A stretch of 64,000 nucleotides of DNA, taken from Ligustrum vulgare (taxonomy: Eukaryota > Streptophyta > Magnoliopsida > Lamiales > Oleaceae). Below the pieces are notes generated by a model. The model did no database searches and had not been told where the DNA came from. It saw nothing but the letters and a program-made list of their open reading frames with translations. The stretch lies in contig OY743181.1 in NCBI GenBank assembly GCA_963555705.1, forward strand, positions 26,912,513 through 26,976,512, given 5' to 3'. Each line of letters begins with the position of its first letter. Positions within the stretch are counted from its first letter, which is position 1. The position numbers and the translations under genes were made by a program. Of the stretch, positions 45,913-55,839 are shown in pieces.

Positions 45913-47507
45913 TATACTTTCAAAATAGAAAATGACTTATCTTTGTGGGACAAACAAAAACGGAAAACAAGCCTATCTTTTTGGGACAGATGGAGTATAA
46001 ATTATCATAACGTATAAGTCATATACCCTATATATCGATTGCTATACTCTCCTTTATAAGACTCCTGAAGAGATCAAATACGGACGATTCAATACAAATT
46101 GAATCAAGGGGAGTAGTTTTATTCTTTTTTCTTTGCTCTAGTTTTATTTCATTGGTTTTCCTGACAATGTTTTAACAATGTAACATCAAATTACTCCAGA
46201 AATTCTCAACAAATTCACTCAAGTGACAATGTAGTCAATTTACCACAAAAGAATTGCCAACATCCACATTCAAAAAATTGTTTCACAAAATTGGAAAGTA
46301 TCGACTCAATAATTTACAGTGATTAACATCGGGGGAATAGTTGTACTCTTTTTTCGTAGTCTAGAATTTGTCCCATTGAATTTTCCTATCAAGGTTTTAA
46401 TAAGACAACATTTACTTTAATACTCCGAAATAACTGTACTCTTTTTTACTCCGTTCGATATTGTTATCCCATCGAACTTTATCAACCAAGGTTTTAACGA
46501 GACCTATATTTTGTAATATGTCATTCAAGGGGGAAATATTGTATATATTCTATGTATTAGTGAATGACAATTGTACTCTACAGTCCTAGCTATTATTATC
46601 TTATATCCATAATTCTTCTCTATATATATGAACCTCTAATTCTTAATAAAAATACAAATCTAGTGGCATTTCGATTCTTGTCCCTTTTTCTCTCGAGTTT
46701 ATCACAAGCATCTGCATATTAAAGTGAAGTTACAAGTACTAAGCTCGCTTGCAAAGAGAAGGGTTCATTGGAATTCAATTATTTTATCCTCGAGTTTTAT
46801 GCTATAAGTGTGTAATGTAGTTAAGTTTGATAAAATTTATTTATAAATTTTGTTTACAAAACATCTCATTGGACATTTTTAAAAAGTCAACAATTTCGAC
46901 GATTAAATATTCTCGACCATCATAATTTATTTCTCAAAAAAAATGTAATATCACGTCGCTATTTATAAAAAATCATTTATAAATGATTTACCAAATAGAC
47001 GATTCGGTCTCATACAACGTAGTTTCTATTTGGTACGCACACCGCCCCCCCCCCCCCCAAAAAAAAAAAAAAAGGTGCAAAACAATTAAACAAAAACTGC
47101 CGCGACAAAACATAATAATCAGACAACATTACCAGTAAGTGAAATATTTTTAGCCCTTGTTTGCTTGTTTATAGTCTATCAATCTATTTTTATCCACATA
47201 TTTCTTGGAATAGACGAGTGCTACCCAATTATCCACCATTTGCTTCTATCTAGTATAAACTACTCCCAAACAAACTTATTCTTCTCTTTCCAATGACTCT
47301 TGGGAAGCAGCAGCAAATGAAAGACCTTATTCTAGCGGCCAGATGACTTCTGAAACAAATAAAACTTAAGGATGCACTTGGTAAGGTGGATTAATAGAAG
47401 GTATTTAATAATATTAAATAATAATAAAAGCAAAAGTATTGTAATAAACAAACAGCCAATGTATTTAAACTATAAAAAAAAAAATAGAAACATGTGTAAG
47501 AGGGGGA
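45913..47507. other. Transposon scraps and gene-free spacer
   Basis: 45940-45998 ends GTCCCAAAAAGATAGG in complement and GGGACAGATGGAGTA in the plus strand, a Stowaway-like end. 46080-46700 looks like the 3' untranslated end and LTR start of an old copia element. Motifs of the type GGGGAGTAGTTTTATTCTTTTTTC, GTCCCATTGAATTTTCCTATCAAGGTTTTAA occur three times with decay, and AAGGGGGAAATATTGTATATATTC near 46538 resembles a polypurine tract plus LTR start. 47043-47077 is a run of C followed by a run of A. The rest holds nothing recognisable; the last 100 bp is probably the 3' UTR of the gene at 47508. Confidence 0.45.
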
Positions 47508-50245
47508 TTATGATTGACCATCTAAAACTGGAGAAAGCAAGGGCTTATTTGAGAAGAAAGCCTCCAAATTATCAGACATGAGCTCAAATAAATTCCCAAA
47601 AGATTCCTCGGTGAAGACAGCAACGTGAGGTGACAATACAACGTTGTCTAGCGAAAAAAGCTCTTCAGGAACACGAGGTTCAACTTCAAACACATCCAAC
47701 CCAGCACCAGCTATTTGTCCATGCTGCAAACAGTGCACCAGCTCCTTCTCATCTATTATAGCCCCACGAGCAATATTCACAAGGAATCCTTCCTTTCCGA
47801 GCGCCAGCAGAACCTCCCTGTTGATGAGATGATGAGTTTGCTTGGTTAAAGCACAGCAGAGTACAAGGACATCAGATATGGCTGCAAGCTCGCGGATGTC
47901 TGTGTAAAATGGGTATGGAACAAATGACTTCTTCTCCTTTGAGTGGTACGATATTATACAGCCAAATGCCTCAAGTCTCCTTGCGACTTCTATGCCAATG
48001 CTGCCCAATCCCACAATCCCAACATTCTTGCCTCCCAGCTGAAATCATCAGTCATCAAGAAATCAAGGCATTATACTCCGTATTTCACCAAAATATAATG
48101 TATTGTTGAATAACTAATACCTACATTTTCCTAAACAATCTGTAGCATGATCAGTTTTTAAATCATTCAATGCTGAAATTTGTAGAATAAAACTCAATGT
48201 CATATGAGTTTATTTCATTAGGTTGTTCCTGTGTCCGTAGGAACGTCAAGTAATCAGCGTCTTCTGTATTCCAGAATATATCTTTGTCCTCTGTTTCTTG
48301 TTTATATAACAAGGTATCTATCAAAACTAAACAATAACATTTCATTGAACATTTCACTGAAAAGGTCTGTTTAATAACTGTTCCATAAAGAACAAATGTA
48401 GCATTGTTAAGTTTTGATGTAGAATATGATTATTTAAAAACATGCTCTCAATACAGAGTTTGATTGGACGTGCCAGTTCAATATAACAAAAAAATAATAT
48501 GCACCAGTGAACATATAAATAAGAAGATTAATAATCCTCCAACATCTTCATCCCCTAAAGACAGAGAAGCACGAATTAGACAAGCTCAACACCAACTTCA
48601 TCTAAAAAAAAAAAAAGCTCATAATTTGAAGACAGAGAAGCACGAATTAGAAAAGCCACCCACTTCATGTAAAAAAATAAAAATAAAAAATAAAAAAATT
48701 AAGCTGGTTAGTACGTATAAATAGCAATAAGACTTGAAATGGTATAACAGACTATCTTCTTCTTAGTTTCATAGATGTCACTACAAGGTACAAATAGATA
48801 TGTATACATGCCCATGTCTTTAACGAGGAGTATATTGCATTAAAAGGACCAAGGAATTTAAACTTTTTTTGTCAATTAACTGAAGCCCAAACCCACTAGA
48901 TGAAGCAAAATCTCAAGATTTTTAGCCAAGTATGCTGAAAAGTATTTGCCTTTCTCGTTATAGGTTCTACAGGGTTAAACATAAAGATCCTTAATAGACT
49001 AGTGGGAAAAGCTTTTGTACAGCTTGACTGTACTAACTTCGTTCGTGAAAACCTAAGGCCCTGTTTTCTTTGTTGTTTTCGGCCTGTTTTGAGTTTTTGA
49101 TTTTTGAAAATATCGAAAATGCATTCACCTTACCCATTTTCAGAATTTCGTTTTCCAAAAAAAAAAAAAAAAATACAAAGGAAACTCAAATCAAGTTTAT
49201 TGCGTTTTGGATATTTTATGTTAACAAGTCCAAAATACCAAAATACTCGTTTTGGACTTTTTTTTTGATAAATGTAAGACACTTCCTTCACTTGAAGTTC
49301 TTATATTATTTTGCCATTATATATGGATCCTTGTTAAGATTCTTTTTTTTTTTTTTTTGTAAATATTAGACACTTCATTCACTTGAAGCTCTTATATTAT
49401 TTTGCAATTATATATAGATTCATGTTAAGATTTTGTTGGTATGAGGTTGAATTTTTTTTAACTGAAACAATATTAATGATAAATTTATTGACATAGAGAA
49501 CTAACTGATTTATTGACATTAAAATTAATGTAATTCAACAAATCAACCATTTTTTACATATAAAATATTACAAAATAAATATATCAGAAAATTACAAAGT
49601 AAACGCATTTTTCAGTTTTCTATTTTTTAAATTAGTTTTCCAAAATCACAAAGAGAAAATGTTTTCAGCAATCCCAAAACAAACAATCAAAATTCAAAAT
49701 TCAAAACTCAAAGTCCAAGAACATTGTCTCATGATTAATTACTTATCTCCTACTATATATGTATATATATGCGAATAACTTACCTTAAATCCAAGCGGGT
49801 AATCTCCTGATTTGGCCCAGATCCCATTTTTCACAAAACGATTTCCAGCCGAAATTTTCCTCATTACATCAAGTAACAGCGCGACGGCGAGATCTGCAAC
49901 GTCTGCCGAGCAGATGGTGGAGGCATTGGCAACAGAAATGTGGCGGCGACGGCACTCAGCGAGATCGATATGGTTGAGACCGGCGCTGGTGGTAACTACG
50001 AAGCAGAGGGAGGGGAGGTAGTCAAGAATAGCAGCGGACAGCGAGAACGTACCAGAGCACAAAGCAGCCTTTGTGTTCTGGGCACGGGCCAAGAGGAATT
50101 CAGACAGGGGAAGCGTTGACTCCCATGGTCTTAAGATTCTAAATTTCGAAGAGAATTCTTTTTCATATCGTTTATATACTGCAGGTGGGCCAAGAACAAT
50201 CATTTCTGGGAGTTGCTGAATATATGGGGTTGTTTCTTCAGCCAT
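47508..50245 (-). CDS. HPR3: Hydroxypyruvate/hydroxyphenylpyruvate reductase (HPR3/HPPR-like)
   Basis: A complete two-exon gene, exon 1 50245-49784 and exon 2 48038-47508, joined in frame (LGFK to LGGKNVG) with GTAAGT and TTTCAG splice sites, giving 330 residues. It is a D-isomer 2-hydroxyacid dehydrogenase that reduces hydroxypyruvate, glyoxylate or 4-hydroxyphenylpyruvate with NAD(P)H. Plant relatives act in photorespiratory bypass or tyrosine-derived phenolic metabolism; the substrate cannot be decided here. The substrate half includes VVTTSAGLNHIDLAECRRR. The Rossmann motif GLGSIG is at residues 164-169. YHSKEKK after the second strand has the Ser/Lys pattern that favours NADPH. Catalytic Arg (NIARGAIID, about 245), Glu (DVFEVEP, about 274) and His (LSPHVA, about 292) are all present. 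No peroxisomal C-terminal signal is seen (ends LDGQS), so it is probably cytosolic. It is the only intact non-transposon gene recognised. Confidence 0.93.
48039..49783 (-). other. Intron of the HPR3-like gene
   Basis: 1745 bp with GTAAG and CAG borders. It contains a duplicated segment (AGACAGAGAAGCACGAATTAG near 48560 and 48631) and a Harbinger-like insertion (next entry). No antisense or nested gene is supported. Confidence 0.85.
49055..49730. mobile_element. Degenerate Harbinger-like MITE in the intron
   Basis: It begins TAAGGCCCTGTTTTCTTTGT, close to the complement of the right end of copies 1-3 (GGCCCTGTTCTCTTT), and continues with TTTTCGGCCTGTTTTGAG and an A-run as in those copies. An internal segment of about 60 bp containing CACTTCMTTCACTTGAAG is duplicated (49270 and 49371). 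The far end, near CACAAAGAGAAAATG at 49650 or slightly beyond, is poorly preserved. Confidence 0.5.
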
Positions 50246-51102
50246 GAAACAACAGTGGTTCGAGTTGGATTCTATGACAAAGGCAGTGGAAGTTGGGAGA
50301 TGGCAACGGGAAGTGAATGGAGCAGGGAAAAGGGACCATCCCGCTCCATTAATGATTTATTATCTCAATTTCAATCTAATATTCATTTAATCGGGAATGG
50401 GGTGGGATGGGAATGAGGATCGGGATGAGAAAATTCCCGTTTATATTCTCATTTGTTTTTTAAATTTTAAAATAATTTTATACAGACAATATAAGGAAAT
50501 ATGCATAAACAATTGTAATATTTTTTAAATCTAATAACCTTTAAACATTATTTGGACATTAATCGAATATATATTCATTTTTGTTTGTGTATTTATTTAA
50601 TATTTGATTAGATGAGAAGATACAACTCGATAAGTTTAATAAATAATCATCAGTAACTTTTTCAAAATAAGTATTTAAAGTTTATGATTTGATAAGTAAT
50701 AAATTTTTGGTGCAAGAAATTTTATCATCATAGGACTTTTGTACAAATAATATAGGACTTTTTTTTTGTTTTTTAAATTTTAATGCAACTTGTTAATTGA
50801 GGATGGGGAACATGGATGAGATGAAGATGGGGATAAGACGGTCATCCCCGTCCCTGATTCGGCGATGCTTTTTCATTCTCATCCCAATCCCCGCCCCATC
50901 CTCATCTTTTTCGGGATTCTCCTCCCCCGTTCGGGACGGGTTCCCATCGGATTCAAGTATTCTCCGCCTCATTGCCATCCCTATCTGGAAAAGTAAATGT
51001 TTGGAAATGCTGTTGAAATGGGTTGTATATTCTCAAAATCATACAAATTTGCGAATTTATGAAAATAGCCATAAATTTTATCAAATCATAAAAATGGTCT
51101 TA
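50246..51102. other. HPR3-like upstream region and decayed GC-rich repeat
   Basis: The promoter of the minus-strand gene should lie just above 50245; no clear TATA box was found. GGGATGGGAATGAGGATCGGG at about 50405 and the complement of CATCCCAATCCCCGCCCC at about 50880 are related words. The segment 50320-50987 may therefore be an old insertion whose end in complement (AGGGATGGCAATGAGGCGG) resembles a widespread plant repeat. No gene. Confidence 0.4.
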
Positions 51103-51718
51103 GAGCATCTCCAGCAAACTCTTTAAACTCAAAATCCTCTTTAATTTAAAGAGTAAGGTCCTAAAATAATACTCCAGCAGCCTCTTTAAATTAACTTTTA
51201 AATTTAGAGAGTGGGTTTGGCTCTCCAAATTTAGAGAGTCAAATTCACTCTCTATTATTAAATACATTGGAATATTTCACTTTTCAATACCCTCAATCTT
51301 TCTTTATTAAATATCATGCACAATTATCAATCATATTTTCAACTACCCGTGTATCAATTGTCCACGCTATATTCATATGTGTGTATATTTGTTCTCTGTA
51401 TTTGCAATTTTTCTTCAACATGAATTATTATTATTTTTTTTGCAGGAAACCAGCAACGTGAATTTTGTAATTGATAGGGATGAAAATCAGTACAATAGCT
51501 CAAATGAGAATACTAGACAGGGAATAGGTTTATTTAGAACTAGAGGAATAACAAAATTTGAGGGAAAAAAATTAATATTTTTTGGAAAAAGAAAAATATA
51601 GAGGAAAAGATAAAGAGGCTGTTGGAGTAACTTAAAAAAAATAGCTCTATAAATTTATAGATTCTCTCTAAAGTGTGAAAAATGCTCTCTAAATATAAAG
51701 AATCTGCTGGAGATGCTC
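51103..51718. mobile_element. 616-bp MITE with GAGCATCTCCAGCA ends
   Basis: Exact 14-bp terminal inverted repeats (GAGCATCTCCAGCA and TGCTGGAGATGCTC) are flanked by TTA at 51100-51102 and 51719-51721. The target and end wording fit PIF/Harbinger-related plant MITEs. A 74-codon open frame (51377-51601) shows no transposase motif. Confidence 0.88.
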
Positions 51719-51721
51719 TTA

Positions 51722-51888
51722 GACAATAAAAACTATCAAGAATACCCTTACATATAATATTTCAACAATATCTATTAAAGTTTAGATGAGTTACAATTAT
51801 GTCCTTAAATCTTTACATATACTTTTAAATAATTTTGCTTACATGATTTTATTTGATTTTTATTCGCTCACTATAACACCCCCTCTGT
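51722..51888. other. AT-rich flank before the pararetrovirus-like block
   Basis: No feature recognised; could be viral intergenic region or host DNA. Confidence 0.3.
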
Positions 51889-51900
51889 TGGTATCAGAGA
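51889..51900 (+). promoter_or_regulatory. tRNA-Met primer-binding-like site
   Basis: TGGTATCAGAGA matches 11 of the 12 bases usual for a tRNA-Met primer site in plant pararetroviruses and copia elements. No LTR end (CA) sits directly before it, which favours the pararetrovirus reading. Confidence 0.5.
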
Positions 51901-54060
51901 CATATGGCAGATCAAAAATATAAATGTTATATAACAAAATATAAAAATAATTATAAAATACATACACCAAGCATGATAATAAGATATCAACATAACCTTA
52001 TAGCTGTAAAATAGAAATCTTAAGAGTTATAAAAGATTTAGATAAAGATATAAGAAGAGATATATATGATCTAATAAATTCCAATATCATAAAAGAAGAT
52101 TTTATAATAAATGAAATATTAGCCTCTGTTTGGCAAAAGTTAAAAAAACAAGTTTTTAAACAACATAATTTCTCAAATCATCTTTTAACCACACATATTT
52201 TTTCTCTCCAATTTTCTACCATATATCTTATCTAGAAAACATAAAAAAACATATTTTTAAATACCAATATTTTATCAAACAGAGGCTTAGATTTATTACA
52301 CAAAGACATATTAGAAGAACTATATAGAGACTATAGAAATGGATTATCATATAGCTAACCCCAATTTGTTAAATATCTAGACTTAGAAACAAATGAAAAA
52401 TTAGATTTATTAATTGAATAACGAGGAAATTTAATGGATCAGTTAAGAGAAGAAATAAATATAAAAAGACAAAAAATGCTAAGATTAAAATCATTAGAGA
52501 AAAAGAGAGAATATTATAATAGAGTTTTAAAACAATTACCTAGAATACAAATGATTTTAGAAAATAAAGAAAAAATTAATAAAGAAAAATATAATAAAAC
52601 AAGACAAATGGAAGATTATGCAAAATATTATAGAGTACAAAAAAGAAAACTAATGCTAAGATCAATTGAAGAATTCTATGAATACAGTATAATGATATAT
52701 AATGAAATAAAATATGAAACATAACTTATTCTAGAAATTGAACATATTAACGGAAGAAATTAATGACAGAATTTTCAAAAATAAAATTTGAAAGACAAGT
52801 AATAGAAAAATATTAGACTTTCTATAGGATCATATCAAATAAAAAGAGTTAATACAACTATGTTTCAACCTTAAGCTCATGGGGAGAATCTAATGGATTT
52901 CTTAATATGCAATTAAATTAGATAAGTGCATTTTTATGGCAAATATATAAAAACATAAATCCAAAAGATAAAAATGGCTATTGAAAATTATAACAGTTAA
53001 ATATACAAGATAAGGATGTCAAAGAAAAATTACAAAGTATCCAAAACAAATTAATAATACAATTCAAAGAATTAAACGATATGCTAGGAGATGTTAAAAT
53101 CAACGATGAAGAGATTTTAAAAGAATTTCAAAAAAATCAGGAGAATTAATTAATTAAGATAAAATTGGAATTATTATAGAAAAAATAGAAAAGTTAAATG
53201 GAAAAATAAGAAAGAATCATAATGAAAGAATCATATCAATAGAAGAAAGAAAAAAAATTAGAGGCAAAAATAGATGATATGTATGACACGCTATTTAAGT
53301 TACAAAAAACCCCAAACTACTAAACCAAGAGTATAAAATGTCGATAATTGAATATATTGAAGATCTGAAAATATTAATAAAATCATTAATAAGTGATGTT
53401 CAAGAAGTAAAAAATGAATTAAAAGAAGTAAGAAATGATATTAATATACTAAAACTAGAGATTAGAGAGTTCAAAGAAAATAATAAAAATAAAGATAAGA
53501 AGATAGATAAAAAAAACTTATAGAAAATGAAATGATTAGAATAGGAAAGAAACACATTGAATAAGAAAAAATTGTAATAGAAACGGGAAATATGTATGAT
53601 GAATTTAGAAAAAAACATATTACCAAAACTAGAGGAGGAACTAGAGTTACAAGAATTCATAGAAAAAACTTTAGGAAAACTAAAAGTCGAAGAAAAAAGG
53701 ATAAAGATGAATGAAGAATTAGACTTGCTTATAGAGATTTTTTACCAATTAAGCATAGAGAATTTAAGTGAATACCAAGTTTTAATTAATATTGGAGGAG
53801 CACCTAATCCGGCTCCAATAGAAACTTTTAAACAAGAATTATCAAATTCAAATGAAAGTTACGCCCTCTATATAGTAAACCATATAGACAATATTATGAT
53901 AGAATCAGGGATAAACAACTACCTAAAGGAAATAAATAAATACATAGATAGATTTGAACCAAATGATAATTATAATAAACCAATTAATCATGGAGTAACA
54001 AAATTAGATTTGAATTGTAAAATAGATATTAAGAAAGCCTCATTAACTTGAGCATATTCA
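51901..54060 (+). pseudogene. Decayed A-rich multi-ORF block, possible endogenous pararetrovirus fragment
   Basis: A series of plus-strand frames rich in Ile, Lys, Glu and Asn follows the primer-like site. Frame 1 (about 52010-52724) is interrupted by a MITE at 52122-52286 and two stops; it is charged and ends in a 96-codon open stretch. Frame 2 (about 52763-53147) has stops and shifts. Frame 3 (53338-53523, 61 codons) is a probable coiled coil with regular hydrophobic spacing. Frame 4 (53596-54051, 151 codons) is also largely helical, then loses homology. Short helical ORFs behind a tRNA-Met site, before a missing polyprotein, fit the 5' part of a tungro- or badnavirus-like caulimovirid. No movement protein, protease or reverse transcriptase was seen, so the assignment is uncertain. 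A decayed organellar plasmid or unknown transposon is possible. Confidence 0.35.
52122..52286. mobile_element. 165-bp MITE nested in the pararetrovirus-like block
   Basis: GCCTCTGTTTGGCAAAA and TTTTATCAAACAGAGGC form the ends, with TTA on both sides (52119-52121 and 52287-52289). Same family as 11678-11826, with shared inner text around CTCAAATCATCTTTTAACCACACA in one orientation. Confidence 0.85.
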
Positions 54061-54186
54061 ATGATATTATCTATATATTATATAAAAACAAGAGAATCCA
54101 GCAACAATTCCCGCCCATCTTTTCCCGTCTCTGCCCAAGTGAAAAATCAAACATTGTACAAAGAAAAAAAAATGTTGAAAATGTAA

Positions 54187-54702
54187 GGTGGCGTTCTGTT
54201 TGTATTTTATTTTGTATTTTCATTTTTGAAAATGTTTTGTGTTTTGTGTTTTCATTTTTGTTTTCAAATTTGCTGAAAACGCGTTTGGTTTGTCATTTCT
54301 GAAAACTGTTTTTGAAAATGAAAAGCTGGAAAACACGTTCTGTTTGAAATTTTGCAGAACACTATTTAAACTATTTTTAATTAATTTGCTTGCAGAATAC
54401 TACTAACTCCAACTCAAATTTCCTTTCACAATACACTAAAAATATGGTTACATGCAACACACTAATGTGAGCATTAAGAGTCTATATTAAAACAGCTTGG
54501 TCAGGTTCGGGACTTGAGAAAGCTCTACTTCTATTAAAATCCAAAAAATGCAAGTTCTTTCAAAACCACCAGAGTCCATTTATCATTACATTTTTTGAAA
54601 TATAACAGCAAGAATTCTCATTTAATTTTTTTTTTTTTTGTAATGTTGATATTGAATTCAATAAAACTTTATTTAAACTAAGTTCCAAGTTATGATAATT
54701 CT

Positions 54703-54737
<35 letters not shown>

Positions 54738-55081
54738 CTTTATTTAGGCTTTGTTCCAAGTTAGGATAATTCTAAAAAAAAAATATAAAAAAATAAAAAA
54801 AATAAAAACTTTATATTAAGCTTAGTTCTAAGTTAAGATAATTCTATTTAAAAAAAAAAAAAAAAAAAAATTCCCAAAACGCGTTTTCCGCGTTTTGGAC
54901 ATTTTTTGTCGAAATACACACAAAACGCCTAAAACGATGTTTCGGGCGTTTTCCGTTTTGTGTACAATTTTTTTTTTTGTTTTCCTAAATGAGTTTTCGA
55001 AAATGGTAAAGAGAACGCATTTTTAGCGTTTTCTAAAATAAAAACAAAAAACGACCTCAAAACAGCAAAGAGAACAGGGGC
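54187..55081. mobile_element. Non-autonomous Harbinger-like element, copy 3
   Basis: 895 bp running GGTGGCGTTCTGTTTG to AAAGAGAACAGGGGC with TAA at 54184-54186 and 55082-55084. Contains long A-runs near 54704-54734 and 54850-54870 and the same right-hand GGGCGTTTTCCGTTTTGTG segment as copies 1 and 2. Confidence 0.9.
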
Positions 55082-55085
55082 TAAG

Positions 55086-55210
55086 CATTGCACAAAGAAC
55101 CAAAAAGAGGATTTGCTGTCTTCAAAACATTGCACAAAAAGGGAAACACCAGTACTATAACCAAAAAAGGGATTTGCTGTCTTCAAAATATTGCACAAAA
55201 GGGAAACACA
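55086..55210. repeat. Short tandem repeat, about 60 bp, two and a half copies
   Basis: CATTGCACAAA and GGATTTGCTGTCTTCAAAA recur; a related word (CATTGTACAAAG) lies left of the copy-3 insertion near 54153, so that element landed inside this repeat. Confidence 0.7.
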
Positions 55211-55295
55211 AGTATTTTGGACTGGACAGTACATTACCAATACAACCAAATATAAAAATAATCACTACAACAAAAGTGACCTTTTACGACATGAA

Positions 55296-55754
55296 TTTAC
55301 GGCGTGCATATAGGGCACGCCGTAAATCTTAATTATTTACGGCGTGCATAAAATGAATGCCGTAAAGGAATATCTTTTACGGCGTGCATATTCGCACGCC
55401 GTAAAATTTCATTTATTATCACCTTTAACGGCGTACATATTCGCACGCCGTAAAAATTTAAAAAAAAAAAAAAAAACACGGCGTGCATATTCGCACGCCG
55501 TAAAATTTCATTTATTATCACCTTTAAACGGCGTACATATTCGCACGCCGTAAAAATTTAAAAAAAAAAAAAAAAACACGGCGTACATATTCGCACGCCG
55601 TAAAAATTTTTTTTAAAAAAAAAAAAAAAAACACGGCGTACATTTTCGCACGCCGTAAAAATTTAAAAAAAAAAAAAAAAACACGGCGTACATATTCGCA
55701 CGCCGTAAAATTTTTTAAAAAAAAAAAAAAAAACGGCGTACATATTCGCACGCC

Positions 55755-55815
<61 letters not shown>

Positions 55816-55839
55816 GGCGTACATATTCGCACGCCGTGA
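55296..55839. repeat. CACTA subterminal array of 11 hairpin-forming repeats
   Basis: Eleven units of the form TTTACGGCGTRC-ATATTC-GCACGCCGTAAA start near 55296, 55336, 55376, 55424, 55477, 55526, 55577, 55632, 55682, 55733 and 55814. The best units are perfect palindromes with 11-12 bp arms and a 6-nt centre. Spacers are mainly runs of A. In CACTA elements subterminal repeats are the binding sites of the TNPA protein. Confidence 0.93.

Noticed and set aside
30524..45998. Left and right halves of one Stowaway element separated by 15 kb
   Set aside because: The two ends look like the same end type of two different copies, and the DNA between them contains unrelated termini; no shared duplication was found.
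47043..47077. Run of C followed by a run of A
   Set aside because: Homopolymer slippage or assembly artefact is the simplest reading.
50383..50987. GC-rich frame of 109 codons near the HPR3-like gene
   Set aside because: Repetitive CATCCCC/GGGGATG wording of an old repeat, not protein-like composition.
53400..53660. 86-codon Ser/Phe-rich minus-strand frame
   Set aside because: Complement of the coiled-coil frame on the plus strand; low-complexity mirror.
51889..54060. Copia element reading of the primer-like site
   Set aside because: No LTR end adjoins the site, and the following frames lack a gag zinc knuckle, protease or integrase.
55296..55839. Regular palindromic repeats with short spacers look like a CRISPR array
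   Set aside because: The spacers are mostly poly(A), the array abuts a CACTA terminus, and the host is a plant. They are CACTA subterminal repeats.
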